This document shows positions 42,470 through 55,100 of a stretch of 64,000 nt of DNA, in pieces. The notes below the pieces were generated by a model. It was not told the DNA's origin and did not search any database. It saw only the letters and a list, made by a program, of their open reading frames with translations. Within the stretch, counting starts at the first letter, position 1; every line of letters begins with the position of its first letter. The DNA is from Oscheius dolichura. Its lineage: Eukaryota > Nematoda > Chromadorea > Rhabditida > Rhabditidae. The DNA lies in NCBI GenBank assembly GCA_932521035.1, contig OW051492.1, positions 3,286,001-3,350,000 on the forward strand, in the 5' to 3' direction. A program made the translations under genes and the position numbers.

Positions 42470-42670
42470 GGAGGGTCACAACCGCGCCCTGTCGATACTT
42501 GTCAATTTTTAGGATACAAAACTTTTGAACGGTTAGAAAAGAAGAGTAATCTCATCAATCGGCAGTATTCTACCATGTTATGACCATTGTTTTCCATCCT
42601 GGCAAATTAGTGCGCAGCCTGTGACATGATATTCGTCTAACTCTACCTATGCGAGGTACTCGAACCTCAT

Positions 42671-42752
42671 GGCGAGATGGCCGAGTGGTCTAAGGCGCTG
42701 GTTTAAGGCACCAGTCTCTTCGGGGGCGTGGGTTCGAATCCCACTCTCGTCA
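42671..42752 (+). tRNA. tRNA-Leu (AAG)
   Basis: 82 nt, cloverleaf intact: acceptor GGCGAGA/TCTCGTC, A-box-like TGGCCGAGTGGTC, anticodon stem CTGGT/ACCAG with loop TTAAGGC giving anticodon AAG, a long variable arm (CTTCGGGGG) typical of leucine tRNAs, and T-arm GGGTTCGAATCCC. A TTTTT pol III terminator starts about 6 nt after the discriminator base. No intron. Confidence 0.97.
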
Positions 42753-43089
42753 GAAACTTTTTGTTTTTATTCTTTCAGGCAAGCCCATGTATTATTTCAA
42801 TCTTTGGTTTCTGTGAAGATTTCGTTAGTAGACCGTCAGCATTTCCGGGATAAAATTTCTATACATCCCACAATAGAAGAAGGCAACCCGTGGGGAACAG
42901 CGTGCCTTCTGATATTCTCCTCTCTCTGAACAGCCACATCTTTTATTAACTACAAAGTACTAGATACAGAAGAGCTCTTAATTTACAACCGTGTCATTTT
43001 GTCTGGGATAAAAGTATAGCCGAGTAGCTCGTATTTCCAGCCGTTCTCCTCCATCTGACCCTTTTTAGAGCTGGCAGATTTGTGTTTCA
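42753..43089. other. intergenic spacer
   Basis: Between tRNA-Leu and the decayed region on the minus strand; nothing recognised. Confidence 0.4.
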
Positions 43090-44240
43090 TTATGATTTCC
43101 CGATTAACTGACGGATCCACAGCAGCCGGCCAAAGGTGAGCTTGAAACGAGCTCTGAATACATCTGATCTGTGGAAATTGATCGGAACCTTACCAAGAGC
43201 AATGAATACTGGCGATACTCCATAAACCGAAATTTACTTATCAATTTGTTTAATTCTCCGCCGTTGGCCAGCAAGGGGGGCCGAATTGAGACTACTGACT
43301 CTACGTAGCCATCGAAGGCGGCCGTCACCGTGGATCGGGTCTTGGCCAGGCGAATGGCAGACATGGCCGTGGTCTGGAATTGTTTGGTTGAGAAACGGGA
43401 ATAAAGGATGCCTTGGCCATTATCTTTCTCCACAACCCGTCAGGAAGAGACTGGAGGGGGAACTTCGTCGCTGCTGGTCCTTCCATAAATCAGTGAGGCT
43501 ATACTGACTGAAACTGGTGTTATAGGTGATGACCAGTCTCACTTCCAGTGCAGTTGCTTCGGAACCACCTCATTATAATCGCTGCTCCGGGGAGAAACAA
43601 AAACAGTAACCCTGAGGAAAATACTGGACAGCCAGCTGCCTAACTTCACATCATCGACTGGTGTTCAATAGTCTGAGGGAGGGAACAGTTTCTCCCTTCT
43701 TCTACTGGTCAAGTAAGCGACCAGTTCTCTCTAAACTTACACGTTTCTTTGTTAGGACGGTAGGTCAAGCAAAACTCCTCCGAGAGAATTATTCATACAG
43801 TCTTTTACCTTATCGATTTTTGGGAGAATCTCCTGAATTATGGCCACATTCGGATTGCTGGAAAGGGCGGCTTCCACCAGGCCGACGCACCTTGAATTTG
43901 TAAAGGGAAGGTTGAAAATGGAATGGACTGATTGCTGAAAGGGAGACGGTTAATGTTTAGGAAGGAGAGGAAGGACCTTTAGAATAATCTGCACACAGAG
44001 ATAGCCCGGTACTCGGTTCAGACGCAGCGGAGAACGGAAGAGATGCTCCAAAGTGAATACATAGTCCATCGGTATGGAGTATTTGTAGTGGTCGAGAGAT
44101 CACAGAGCGGGAGGAGCCAATCGAATAGAGTTCAACTATCGATTTCTCAAAATGCTCGACAGCATCACAGTCCTGAAAGCGTTGGGCGTCTTTCTCTATG
44201 GTCAGAAAGGCGGGGCGCTACTTATCTAACTGAAATAGAC
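43090..44240 (-). pseudogene. decayed or partly resolved gene, possibly MutS-homologue core
   Basis: Several minus-strand blocks look coding: MDYVFTLEHLFRSPL with LNRVPGYLCVQIILK (near 44060-43975), VGLVEAALSSNPNVAIIQE (near 43880), SRFSTKQFQTTAMSAIRLAK with STVTAAFDGYVESVVSI (43420-43290) and a last exon VFRARFKLTFGRLLWIRQLI (43168-43090, stop TAA). Some splice sites are good (GTCCTT/CTTTCAG; GTATTC/CCACAG, 41 nt), but the 43.43-kb block has no acceptor in frame and the next upstream frame ends at a stop. The FSTKQFQTTAMSAIRLAK region vaguely recalls the clamp segment of MSH4-type proteins; there is no ATPase domain. I call it a probable pseudogene of uncertain family. Confidence 0.3.
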
Positions 44241-44415
44241 CCAAATAAAAAGAGGAAGAAGAGTTAGGGAGAGTCCAAAGGGCTCAATGTGTCTCGTGGT
44301 GATATCAGGGGCATTCTCGTCTCTGTTTCTTATGGGGTATGGCGATTCCCACAATTCATGGCTGATTGCCCTATAAAGTCGACAAGATAGTCGCCCACTC
44401 TGTTCATATGGCAAG

Positions 44416-46019
44416 ATGCTAAGTCTCCTCCTACTCGTCTTCGGATTCGTCCACTCACAAAGTAGTGCTCTCTGCCTCCGGCTCTATCCCATTTATAGCC
44501 ACGCTACCGTGTGACGATGGCTGGACGGATTTCGAAGGATACTGCTACAAACATTTCGATACCCCGAATGAGAGACTTCTCCTGGAAGGAATACGGGCCA
44601 AGTGCGCCACCTTCGGGCCGGGAGGAGATATCGCCACGGCGGCAAAACGATCCGAACGGCAGCTGATGGAAAGTGAGTACGGTCTGACAGAGACTGTCTA
44701 ACTGTTCCTAGCTTTGAACCGGCCCTCTTTCAATGGCAACTTCTTCTATTATGAGCCATTCGGCGAGCAGATGCTGGTCGGCATCATCCAGAGGCCCGAC
44801 GGTCATTGGGAGTCGGTAAACGCGAGCGAGAGCATCGACCAACCCTGGCAATGGTGTGGGGCGAATGTCAATCAGAGGGAACCGAATCAATGGCTAGGGA
44901 TAGAACACTGCACTATGGTGAGTAGCCGATAGTCGATGGCAATCCCCCTTCAGCATCACAGCTACGCGTCCGATCCATTCTGCTACCACGATATCGAATG
45001 TGGAGGACATGGGGGCCTCTACGGCTACCGCCGATACATATGCAAAATGCCCAAGAAAACTCTCGTCTGTACCAATAAGGATACGGTAATCAAGGATGGG
45101 AAGTGCGTCTGTAAGGAGGGATATGAAGATATTCGGGAGAGTGACGCCCTCGACAGGAAGAAATACAAGGAGGTGACTACCATAAATCTCTCCCTGATCC
45201 CAGTTTAGGGAGAGAAATGCGTCCCCAAGGACCCCTGCCGTTCCCTGAAGAGGTCTCTCGCGATGATCTTCATCATCGACGCCTCCCAATCCATCCGGGA
45301 GAAGAACTGGCCTTCGGTACAGTAATCCTTTCCCCTTTTGACTACTCTTCCAGCTGGTCAGTTTCCTCAAGTCGGGTGCTCGTCTAATCCCGAATAAAGT
45401 CAACGTCGGCTTCATAAAATTCTCCACAAATGTCACCTTCGCCGACTGGCTACCTGTAAAATGGTCGACCAGGGAATTCCAACAGACGGTGCCGACGGAT
45501 TTCGACGCCGGCTATACCAACACTCCCGCGGCTATAGAAAAGGTCATTGAGATGTTCGACGTGGGGAGATCTATTCTATAGCCAGAGAGGGGCATTTCAG
45601 GAGGATAGCAGTAGAGAACAGGTGGCAGTGTTGATTACTGACGGTCTGCCGGTGGTGAACGAGGAGACGGACAAGGAGAAAGGGCTGTCGGACACGAGAA
45701 AGGCCATCTCCAGGGTATTCATTGCCTCTTCTTCTGCCAAACCCTTGATCTATTTCAGCTTCAACGAAAGGGAGTCGATCTCGTTGCCCTTGGCTTTGGA
45801 CCAGAATTGCAAAAACAGCAAGGTTATACCTACATCAAAAAGTGGCTGGAGGATCCGCGGGAAGACTACTTCTCCTTCGAAAAGGAGGCTTGTGTGAGTC
45901 AAGACTTATCAGAAGAGGAAAGAGTCTTCAGGATCTTCGGAGTGTCCACATGCAGATACTGCTCCAGAAGGTCTGTCGAAGATATGTTTGAGGAGGCAAG
46001 ACAGCGGCTAGTTCAATAA
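44416..46019 (+). CDS. secreted C-type lectin / vWA-domain protein
   Basis: Eight exons: 44416-44461, 44499-44672, 44712-44917, 44954-45172, 45209-45316, 45354-45560, 45601-45714, 45759-46019; 444 residues. A signal peptide (LSLLLLVFGFVHSQ) precedes a lectin-like domain (CDDGWTDFEGYCYKHF, WCGANVNQREPNQWLGIEHC, YRRYICK), an EGF-like link (CTNKDTVIKDGKCVCKEGYE), a vWA domain with the MIDAS FIIDASQSI and VAVLITDGLP, and a Cys-containing C-terminus. The same CTLD-vWA combination is a known nematode CLEC subfamily, secreted and often induced by infection; EPN is present in REPNQW, so calcium-dependent sugar binding is possible. The TAA stop lies inside the AATAAA polyadenylation hexamer. Confidence 0.9.
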
Positions 46020-48096
46020 AGATACCATTGACCAATGTTGTGATTGTTGTGTGAGCATCCTTCCCTTTTGTTTACGGTTATCAGACGAGAGAAGGAAACG
46101 CTAGGGTCATTCAGTTCAACCCGTTACGGACGTACGTTCCTTACTCGTCCGCAGATGATCGTGTGTGACTTACTATTGGTGCAGCCGATAATAGAAGGGA
46201 CTAGTAATGTAAACATGTTCGTCCAAATGTATTCGTTGTAAGTGTACTCGTCGAAATTTATGCTGAGATTGGCTGTAAATCGAGTTGTGGAAGGGTCGAG
46301 GCGCGCCGGCAAGGCTAGCTCTTTTTGGTGGACAAAAGAGAAACTATCCCGAGGGAAACTCCTTTAGGCAGTCACCCACAACCATTAAAAGTGTCACCTC
46401 CCAACAGAAAGGAACTGGAGGGAATGAATATCGTTATAAATGGATGGCCACCAGGATCTCGCTATATCCAGGTAAACTAGAGGGACTACAAGGGAGGGGG
46501 GGGGGGCATCCCTCGGTTACTGTAGAATTCGAACTACACACAGCTGAGGGATAAAGTGGTGGAAAAGACTCGTTTCCGACCTTTATAAAAACTAACAGGA
46601 GTGTAGAAGAGGAGCGGGATAACTCGATTCGGAGGAGGAGACTGCCAGCGGATACGAGAAGCCAGAGAGGGAGGACAAGGCTGGAGGCCGTCTGAACTCT
46701 GGATAGAGCCTTCCTCTTTCCTTATCTCTTCATATTGGATGATGGGCTATACCTCGTCCTTAGTGAAGGTATCCTCGTCTTCCTCGGTAATCTGCTGTCT
46801 TCTCTTCGTGGCCTGGAACTGTCTCCTCGTCTCCTTTGCCTTCAACCTTCAAAAATGGGAAAATACTAACAAGACATTACAGAAATTATCCGAAAACGAC
46901 CGTCTTATTTATAGCGACCGTTGGGTATTCTAAAAAAAAAGAAGAAAAAACATGAAAAACATGCGACTACACTTCAGAATACTCAGGACAAAAAGCAAAA
47001 ACATTTGACCGAGCCGGGACTCGAACCCCCGACCGTCGGCACCATAATGGCAGCTTGGCAGCAAGGGAGGATGACATGAGCGGGTGGCTAGGGGGCAGGC
47101 AGCGGGAGCCTTACAGATTCCTCTGCCGATGCCATTTCGGCTACAGAAACAAAAGATCTACAAAAACAACATAAATGCACCGACAGGGCTTTTACGCCTG
47201 TGGCGCGGGGACGGAAAAAGAAACGAGGGAGGGGACGACAGGAAGACGTAGACAGGAGCCTCGCAGGTCAGGGCATCTACCAGGAGACGCGGTGGTTGCC
47301 TGAAAGAATAAAATAAACCAACAATGGAATTGGAAACACACCATTTTCCCGTTTCCAAAAAGCGAAGTGTATTCGTTGCCGGACAGGATCATATGGAGAG
47401 AGACGGCCTGGTCGGAGGAGGCACGGACAAGAACGGCACAACCACAGACCGGGGAGGAACGACGGGCAGACACCTCTGAAAAAAGCAAAATAAACTATAT
47501 AAATAGGTATAAAACATCTTTGTGGTCACGATCCGTGTTCACATTAGGATGGCAACAATTTCAAACAATTTTTGCGGCCATTTGAGAAAGGATTTTCCGG
47601 CGATCAAGTTATACGACACGCAAAAAGCCATATACCAGAGTAAAATGGATCGTGCCGGCCTAGCAGGGACTCCTGTTTGCTATGTTGTTACCGGCAAAAA
47701 CTGCCAAGAACCTTGGTCTGCTACAATATATGAACAACCAACCTTCTTCAGCAGCCGACCATCGATGAAGAAGGCGGTGGGTGGACGGGGAAGCGGAGGG
47801 CAGACGACGGCAGTCAACAGAGGGACGATGGTGGCAGGCCGGCCTGAAATATGGTAATGCACATAACATTCCTCCAGAAAAACAGGTCTACTCCTTCCAA
47901 ATAGAATTCACATGTACTAACCATCGAGAAGGTCTACGTCTTCAAGCAACAGTCGTTGTCTAGCAGTGTGTCGGCCAGTGGTTCAGGTGGTGGCTTTCTC
48001 TTTGGGTTTGGAGTACCTTTGGAGTACAGGTGCCTTTGATGATTTGAGGATGTGCCCATTACTAGAACAAAAAAAAACGATTATGACAGCTCGAAA
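46020..48096. other. intergenic, with one possible small ORF and a repeat
   Basis: Contains a signal-peptide-like frame at 46739-46933 (VICCLLFVAWNCLLVSFAF) without further support, a G-run at 46498-46506, and the tRNA-like fragment near 47010. Frames around 47522-47860 have no family signal. Confidence 0.4.
47005..47033 (-). repeat. tRNA 3'-half-like repeat fragment (copy 2)
   Basis: On the minus strand GGTTCGAGTCCCGGCTCGGTC followed by AAATG, a T-run and GCTTTTTG, the same arrangement as near 11.25 kb. T-stem pairing is imperfect and no 5' half can be folded. Confidence 0.45.
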
Positions 48097-48740
48097 ATGG
48101 CTCGCTCTTCCACTCTGCCGTCCTCGGATGCCCCTCTCCTCGTCTCCTGTCCTCTCCATCCTTCACCAGTCCAGCCGTCGCCGTCGAGAGCCAGCTCCTG
48201 AAAATAAAAGGGAGAACGGCAAAATCGTAAAGAAAACAAGAAATATAACTATGTTATTTCATTTTTAGCCAAACAATCCAATGAGGAATCGAGCACTTCG
48301 AGTTCTCCTGTGATGCCGGAATCCAACAGTGCTATTCCAAACACCGCTGTGGACACTGTGGACACCCCGGGACATCGGAGAACCGGGCAGGACACCTTCT
48401 CTGACCCGGAGGCCAGAGGTTAGGTTGCCGGGAGAGGCGGATTCCCTCCCGAGCCTGTCCCGTTGGCCGGCTTGACTATCCTCAGTTTTGATCAAAAGGG
48501 TGCCCTCGGCACGGCGAGGGTTACGATTGTTTTGAATAAAATTTGAAGTAGAAAATAAAAACATAACCTCTGTTTAGAAGTAGTCGACCGCCTGCTGCCA
48601 CTGACGAAAGAAGACTGACTGGCGTGGAAGCCATTCCGCCTCGACACAACTGGACAAGTCGGGTGCGTCCCCTTTTCTGTCGACTTGACCAGATGAGACA
48701 AAGTGGTTTGAATTACGCTTTTCTTCTAGTAGAAGAGTAA
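48097..48740 (+). CDS. Ser/Pro/Arg-rich protein of unknown family, 144 aa
   Basis: Model of five exons: 48097-48168, 48211-48226, 48269-48418, 48486-48519, 48578-48740. The last three are the best supported: GTTAGG/CCTCAG and GTTACG/TTTAG introns join SNEESSTSSSPVMPESNSAI, DPEARVLIKRVPSARRG and SSRPPAATDERRLTGVEAIP in one frame, ending LNYAFLLVEE, with AATAAA 12 nt after the stop. The first exon and the 16-nt exon rest on phase alone. Low complexity, no domain, no signal peptide; likely intrinsically disordered. It converges on the MPRIP-like gene. Confidence 0.4.
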
Positions 48741-49123
48741 AATGAACTTCAAATAAAGGGAAAAAGAACAAGTATAACAGAAGTGAAGAGAATATAATAA
48801 TGGGAAGGGTAGGGAGATCCAGTGGACGATGGTGGAGGTGAGCGGCTCGGCCGGCTTCGGCGACGATTACAAGATGAGAGGCTTGATGAATAAGAGAAGA
48901 ATACTTCTGTCTTAATAGAATATGAAGAGATTGCGTAGATTTATTTGGTATGATTTCAATATATTTGCATGTACACGAATAGTTTATAACGAAAGACTTG
49001 AGTCTGAGCAGCACTCGCCGACACCCGTGCTCTGTCGTCGGCTATCGGCCAAAATTGGGATGGGTCTGTCTGATTATGTACTGTATATGAATATATATAT
49101 ATATGCGTAGGGGGCTATTATGG

Positions 49124-52100
49124 CTAGAAGGGTGTACTGTATTCGGCTATGGTTTCGAAGAATTTACGACGCTCTGAGACGGGAACAGCCAGCGAACGAC
49201 GGACTTCTTCGGAGAGCTCTGGCTCTGATGGCAATTGGACGGGATTACTGTGGAAGCGGACATCTGAGAATACGTACATTTTGTATCTAAAGAGTGAGAA
49301 ACGAACCAGTCCGTCGATTTCGCTGCTGTCTCCTATACCTGACTGCTGAGACGCGCTTCTCGGACGAGGGCTCCTCCGGCGGCGTTTCGGTGTCTGAAAA
49401 GCGGTGATTCTAAGCGGAAAATGAAGAAAAGGAACAGATTTTCATTCGAGGTGCTCTGTGATTTGCTTCTTAAACTGAGGGTTGCTTTACTTTCCCTTCT
49501 CTCCGTTTTGAACTGAATTGTTCAACATAATTAGTGCTAAAAATAAAAATACGAGTAGATGAACTAAATAAATGTCTAGTGGCTAACAGTAAACGGGGTT
49601 CTGTTTTTTAGCCGCTTGAAAAGAGAAAATCCCAGTCGAAAATTAGGAAGGAGATCGTGGCTAGGGTTCAACGGGGAGCGGCTTGAGGCGAACGTTCAAG
49701 CACACCGCACCCAAAGACTCACCCAATGCGCCCTGCGTTCGAATAATTCGACATTGCTTATTTTTTCGTGTCTATCTTGTTCAGAATTTTATGGCGGACA
49801 AGCTGATATAGGTTATATTCCATAAGAACAAGAAATTGCTGAAATATGCCTAGCTTGTGGGCATAGGCAATACATCAAATTTTCTTTCTTTTAAAAGTAA
49901 AGGAAGGGGGAGCAAGGGGCTTGGGATAAGGGAAAGAGAGCTGAAGCTACTGCTACAGGGAATGAAGCTAGACAACGGCTGCCTCCGTCCGCCAACAGGG
50001 CCAATCACCAGAGCACGTCTCGAATAAAAACCACCAAGTTTTTAACATCATTTGTTTTCATTTAGAATGAGGGTATGAACTGCACACCATGCGTAACCAC
50101 TACTAGTTTTGTGCTTTTTTTTGACACCACGGCAAAAAAAAACTAAAATTAGGAAATGTAGCGAGCAGAGGGAAAAAGAGAATGAACCATGCAAAACTAC
50201 GCTCAACTCACTTGGATGATGACCTTTTCCTGGCTAAATAATGTTTTTACTCAACCGGCACGGGAGGATGGCTCTACTTACCGGACATGTCGGCCAGTCG
50301 CCTCTCGAGGCTGGTGATCCTTCGGCGGTGCTCTTCCAAGATCCTCTCCTTGGCATCCACCTGCTGTTGCAGTTCCAACTGGGCAGAATGGTCGGCGGCC
50401 GAGAGGAGCTCGTCCAGTTGGGCATTCTCCAGGCATTTGCTGTTGTACATAGCCGAGAGGGAGGTGATTTCCTCCCGCATCTGCTCCAGCATCTTGCTCT
50501 GCCGGTTCGTCTCCAGCCGCTCCTTTTCACTGCTACCAGCGGCCGCCGCTCCACGGGATCGTTCCATAACGGAGCGGAGTTCTTCCTCGTGGGATCGCCG
50601 GATGGCATCCAGGGCAATTCGAGTGTCCAGTTTCTCTTTCTCCAGCTCGGATTCGTGCTTGGTCTCGAGATCGTGGATTCTCGCTTCGAAGGATTTCTTC
50701 TGCTCGTCGAGGAGTTCTTCAAAGGAGGCTCTCATCGAGGAGAGAGACGTCTCGTTGCGTGACTAAACACCTTTTATAAACAAAAGAGAACGTTAGACTT
50801 ACAGTCATCTGGAGCAGTTCCTCCTGCAATTTTCGCCTTCTAATCTCCTCCACTTCAATCTTCTCTTTCAGATTTTTCAACTGATGCTCGAATTGATGTC
50901 TCTGTGCTTCCAGTTCCGACTGATGAGCGTTCTAAATCCATTTTTAAGTTAACTTATATCCTTTTCCTACCTTGATAGCGAGGATCTCGGCTTCCCATTC
51001 ACTCTCCTGCTTGATATCCTCATCGTCGTCCGAGTAGGCGCCCTCCTCCGCGGCTGCCGTCATCGTCCACGAATCACACTGTTGTATTTCAGCGTGGGAA
51101 ACTTGGTCGAACAGGGCGGTGACCTTTTCTAGGATTGTCTGGAGGCCTTCAGCATCCTCTTGGTTCATCCTCTCCAATCGGGTGGTCAGTTCAGTGACCT
51201 CGTCGTGCAGTTTATTTGGCAGGCAGGAAAGACGCAGAGCGCTGATTCGTCTCAAGGCGGCGAGTTGAGCTCGAAGGAGTTGGGGGACACGTTGGAGAAG
51301 GGCCGAGAGTCTAGAGAAATGTGCTTTTTGATAACAACAGGAAATGGCTTACAGAGATTGCTCGGCCAGTTGGGTTCGAAGTTCTTCCATTTCTTCCTGT
51401 TGGCGGCGGACTTCTCGCTCCGCAGTGGCGAGGTTCTTCCTCAACTGAACGAGGGTCGGCGGCTGAAACTGATCCATAATTTGGTGAAAAAAAAGGAATT
51501 TATGGGTGGGTGAGAAAAGAAGCAAATTCACAGGAGATAGGCGATGGAATGACTGTGCCAAAAACGAGGATGACTCATTTTTCTAGAAGGAAGAGGATTT
51601 CCACTGATTCTGGCCCCTTTTTTAGCATTTTCAAGGTTAGAAAGGGCGACAGTTTTCCAAACTATTGAGCTAGCCATAGAGGAGGACAAAAATGGCGATT
51701 AGACTGCGCCCGGGACAGGTTTTCTGACTACTAATCTCTCGGGAAGAAAACACCTCTGACTAGGGGAGGATGACTCGGAGGGGGACACGTACCTCGGAGG
51801 ATAGGTAGCGGAGTCTCTCGTTCTCCGACCGGCTGACGTCTAGTCGGGAATTCGTCTCTTGCAACTGCTCCCGGAGGGATTGAACCTGTAATTTGTTTTT
51901 ATTGAAAAGGAGAGGGGTACGGTAACTGACCTGTGTTTCGAGTGCCCTGAGCCGTGTCTCTTCGTTACAGCTCTGAAACCAGATTTCTTTTAGCTTTTCT
52001 TGAGCAGCTAGGGCTTTTCGATGGGGAGACGAGCAGCGCATTTGAGCCGTTTCAGACGACTACCATTACACTCAATAAAAGTTTATGAAGCCGCGCGAAT

Positions 52101-55100
52101 AACACAAACATGTGCGCCGAAACACAGCTGGACTTGCTCATCTCCTTCCCGCCCTCCCAGTGGGGACACTCACGTTAGATAGCCGACTATTTTTGGACTG
52201 GCTCGAATGGATGGAACTGTTCGACGGGTGACGGATACGGCTGTCTCCATTGCGGCCTTCTTTCACTCGGGCGACGGGAGAACGGCGGACGGAGGGGGAC
52301 AACGACTCCCGATGAGATCGTTCCCCACTGGAACGGGCGCGTCTCCTCGGGCGGCCACAGCGGCGCTCGTCCTCCGTTGAGGAATCCTCGTCCATCATGG
52401 AATTAGAATGATGAGATTCTGGAGCAACGTAGGCGATCCTCTTCTTCCTCTGAAAATAAGGATATGTGGATAACTTCAAAAAGACGAACCACAGGAAGGC
52501 CCAGGAGATCGGAAGAGTCGGCCAGGGACATCGTATCGCCAGAGGCTACAGTCTCCGCGTAGGTTGGAGATGGATTCTGCCGGTTTTGTTGAAGCGCCGT
52601 GATCCAGCTGTCTCGGATTCCGGGAGTCATTGCCGATAAAACGTAGCGGGTTCGTCGACACTGAAAAGGTTGACTATTGAAGGGACGATCACTAAAGGCT
52701 AGAAGAATCAAAGAGGCCACCCTATTGCCTTTCCCCGCTCTCCTCCAAGAGGACGAGGTCTTCAGAGCCACCCTGCCTCTAGGAGGTTTTCCAGATGCTT
52801 CCCCTCTTGGAGGAGGATCTATCTTTTTCCCGATCGAACAGGGAAATATTCGAAGAATAGGAGTTCAAAGGGAGACCAAGTAAATTCAACTACTCGGAAA
52901 GGGGTCTAGTTCAAGCTGAGGGCAGACTACTATTATGGGAGGGCACTGCTACCAGACACGGAGACTGGGGAGACGGTATAATGGCTGTTGTTGATGAAGG
53001 CGGTGAATAGGCCCCCCGGGTGATTCAAGTGGAAAAATGGGAAAATGGCATCACCTCGTTGATGAAAGGGGGAAAGTTGCCCGGGCAAAACAAGCAGGCG
53101 CCGGTAAGGGAAGGGGTGGGGAAGAAACTTCTCTGTCCGGCTCCCTGTTCCGGTTGACCTAATTTTCCATCGGAATATTCACACGCCGGTTCATTCTCAT
53201 GGGCAATTTTGACTCCTTGAAATGACCGTACGCGAAGTGTATAATTGCCCCGATGGTCATCCGCTTTCATTCTAGTGGCCGAAGAGAGGCGTCATGCATC
53301 TCTCTCTCACTGGTTCATACGCACACACGGCGAGTGAGCGGGAGGGAGAGAAAGAAAGCGAGTCTCCCCCGGACTGAAGAGGCTCGCGACTACTTTAGAA
53401 AAAACCAGGGGGACGCGGGCTATTTCAATCCCTCTTAAATCTGGCCGCTGCCCCGGATGGACTGTCTCCCTCGCTCGCCACTGGTTCTTTTATAACTGGA
53501 TGGATACGCTTCGGGAGGAAACTATAGCTGGAGAGGATGGGGTTTCTTCTACTAATTACCATAATTAAAAGGATATCAATTAAACGGGCAGACTCACTTT
53601 GATCTCGATACCGTAATTCCTGGCACTTGCCGACGGATAGACGTTTTCACACTCGGAGAGGTCAATGCTGACCTGGGGCTCGGACGTGTCTTCGTCCCAG
53701 ACATCCTGAAAATTAAGGATTGGACTCAGAACGGCTGATATATATATATATATATATATAACGGCTGAAACTAGGTTACGGTAAAACGGAAAAGATAGAA
53801 AACACGGGATAAGAAGAGACGTACCTTGAACAATTTCAAGCTGAGCCCGGCCAGCACGACCCAGTGCTTGTTCCACTCGTTGTTTGACTTGCCCCTAAGC
53901 ATGAGCCACCCTTTCCGGAGGGTATGGGCCATACTTGTATCAATTACAGGCAAATGAGGGAGGATTGGCGGGGGCGGAGCAGAAGGCGGCAGTGGCGGTG
54001 GAAGACTATAACTAGAAGATTGTTGTCCGGAAAAGGGAGACGACCACGCCCACCTCTCGTCGTCTTCTTCAATCCGCAGCCGGTCACGTTGCTTCACGGC
54101 TCGTAGAGTGCCACGTCGGGAGACGGAGCTCACTTCACTCCCGGCCCCGTCGGGGTTGTTCTCCTCCACGGACGAGAGACGATCAACAGAACTGGATCGG
54201 GAATAGCCCGCCGCGGGGGCAGGCTCCTCCCGGCCGTCTGCCTCGTCCTTTGACCCTTGACCGCCATCCTCCTCCTCTTCTTCATCCTCGTCCTCCTCCT
54301 CCTCCGAATCCATGTCCTCCTATAAACATGTGTGTTACAACCTGAGCTAGAGGGGATAATTACCATGGTACTGGGCTCGGCAACCGGCTCCTCGACCAGC
54401 TTACGGGGACGGATTATTTGGATCATGTTCCTCTTGGCAAACTTGTTTAAGCTTCCTTGCCACCTGAAAACGAGGATCATTATCTCACGGAAGAGGCAAC
54501 ATTTGTTGTATACAAACAGAGGATTAGTAGTCCTCGTTAAACAAAAGAAATTCTGCCCTACCATCGAATTTCCTCGGTGGAGTCGGCCTTGATATAGACG
54601 ACAACTGGCTCGCCATCGAATGCCAACAACAGCGAGTGGGCATTTCCTGTAATGGAGTCGGCCTCACACACGCGATGGCACTTGTTCATGTCCAGCGTGA
54701 ATTGGGGAATCGTCTCTGGCTGGAAATGTCCTCTCCTCATAAAATATAATAGAAGATAGCCTACATTATTGTCCAGAGTACAAGCGAGCTCTCCGGAATC
54801 AAAGAGCGTAAACCAACGGCGTTGCCATCTCTTGGCAGTGTGGCTCTGGAGAGAGAAGTCCAGGTTAGGAGGGGCCACGTAGAGAAAACCGCAGGCCGTT
54901 ACCTTGCGGTTCATCTGAAAAGGGTTATCATTTTGAAGACGGAAAAATTCAAATAAAACCAGGGAAAATGGCAAGGGCAGGGGAGGATGTCCCTTCTTTC
55001 TTATCAGCTGGCTGTTACGCCTCGTTTCCGTCTAAGAAAATGGGGCCTTTTCAAAATTAGGGTCAACCGGGGACGGGGAAAAAGAAGAGGAATCAATAGA

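Noticed and set aside
46739-46933. Plus-strand frame with a signal-peptide-like start
   Set aside because: No cysteine pattern, paralogue, splice site or poly(A) signal; hydrophobic starts occur by chance in TC-rich DNA.
50212-50233. Possible 22-nt microexon (TTATTTAG ... GTGAGT) in the MPRIP-like gene
   Set aside because: Joining 50282 directly to 49393 gives [20 protein letters not shown] in frame; including the microexon shifts the frame of the conserved C-terminus.
50241-50766. Plus-strand open frames of about 160-173 codons
   Set aside because: Antisense to the coiled-coil exon of the MPRIP-like gene, whose minus-strand frame fits the splice sites and heptads.
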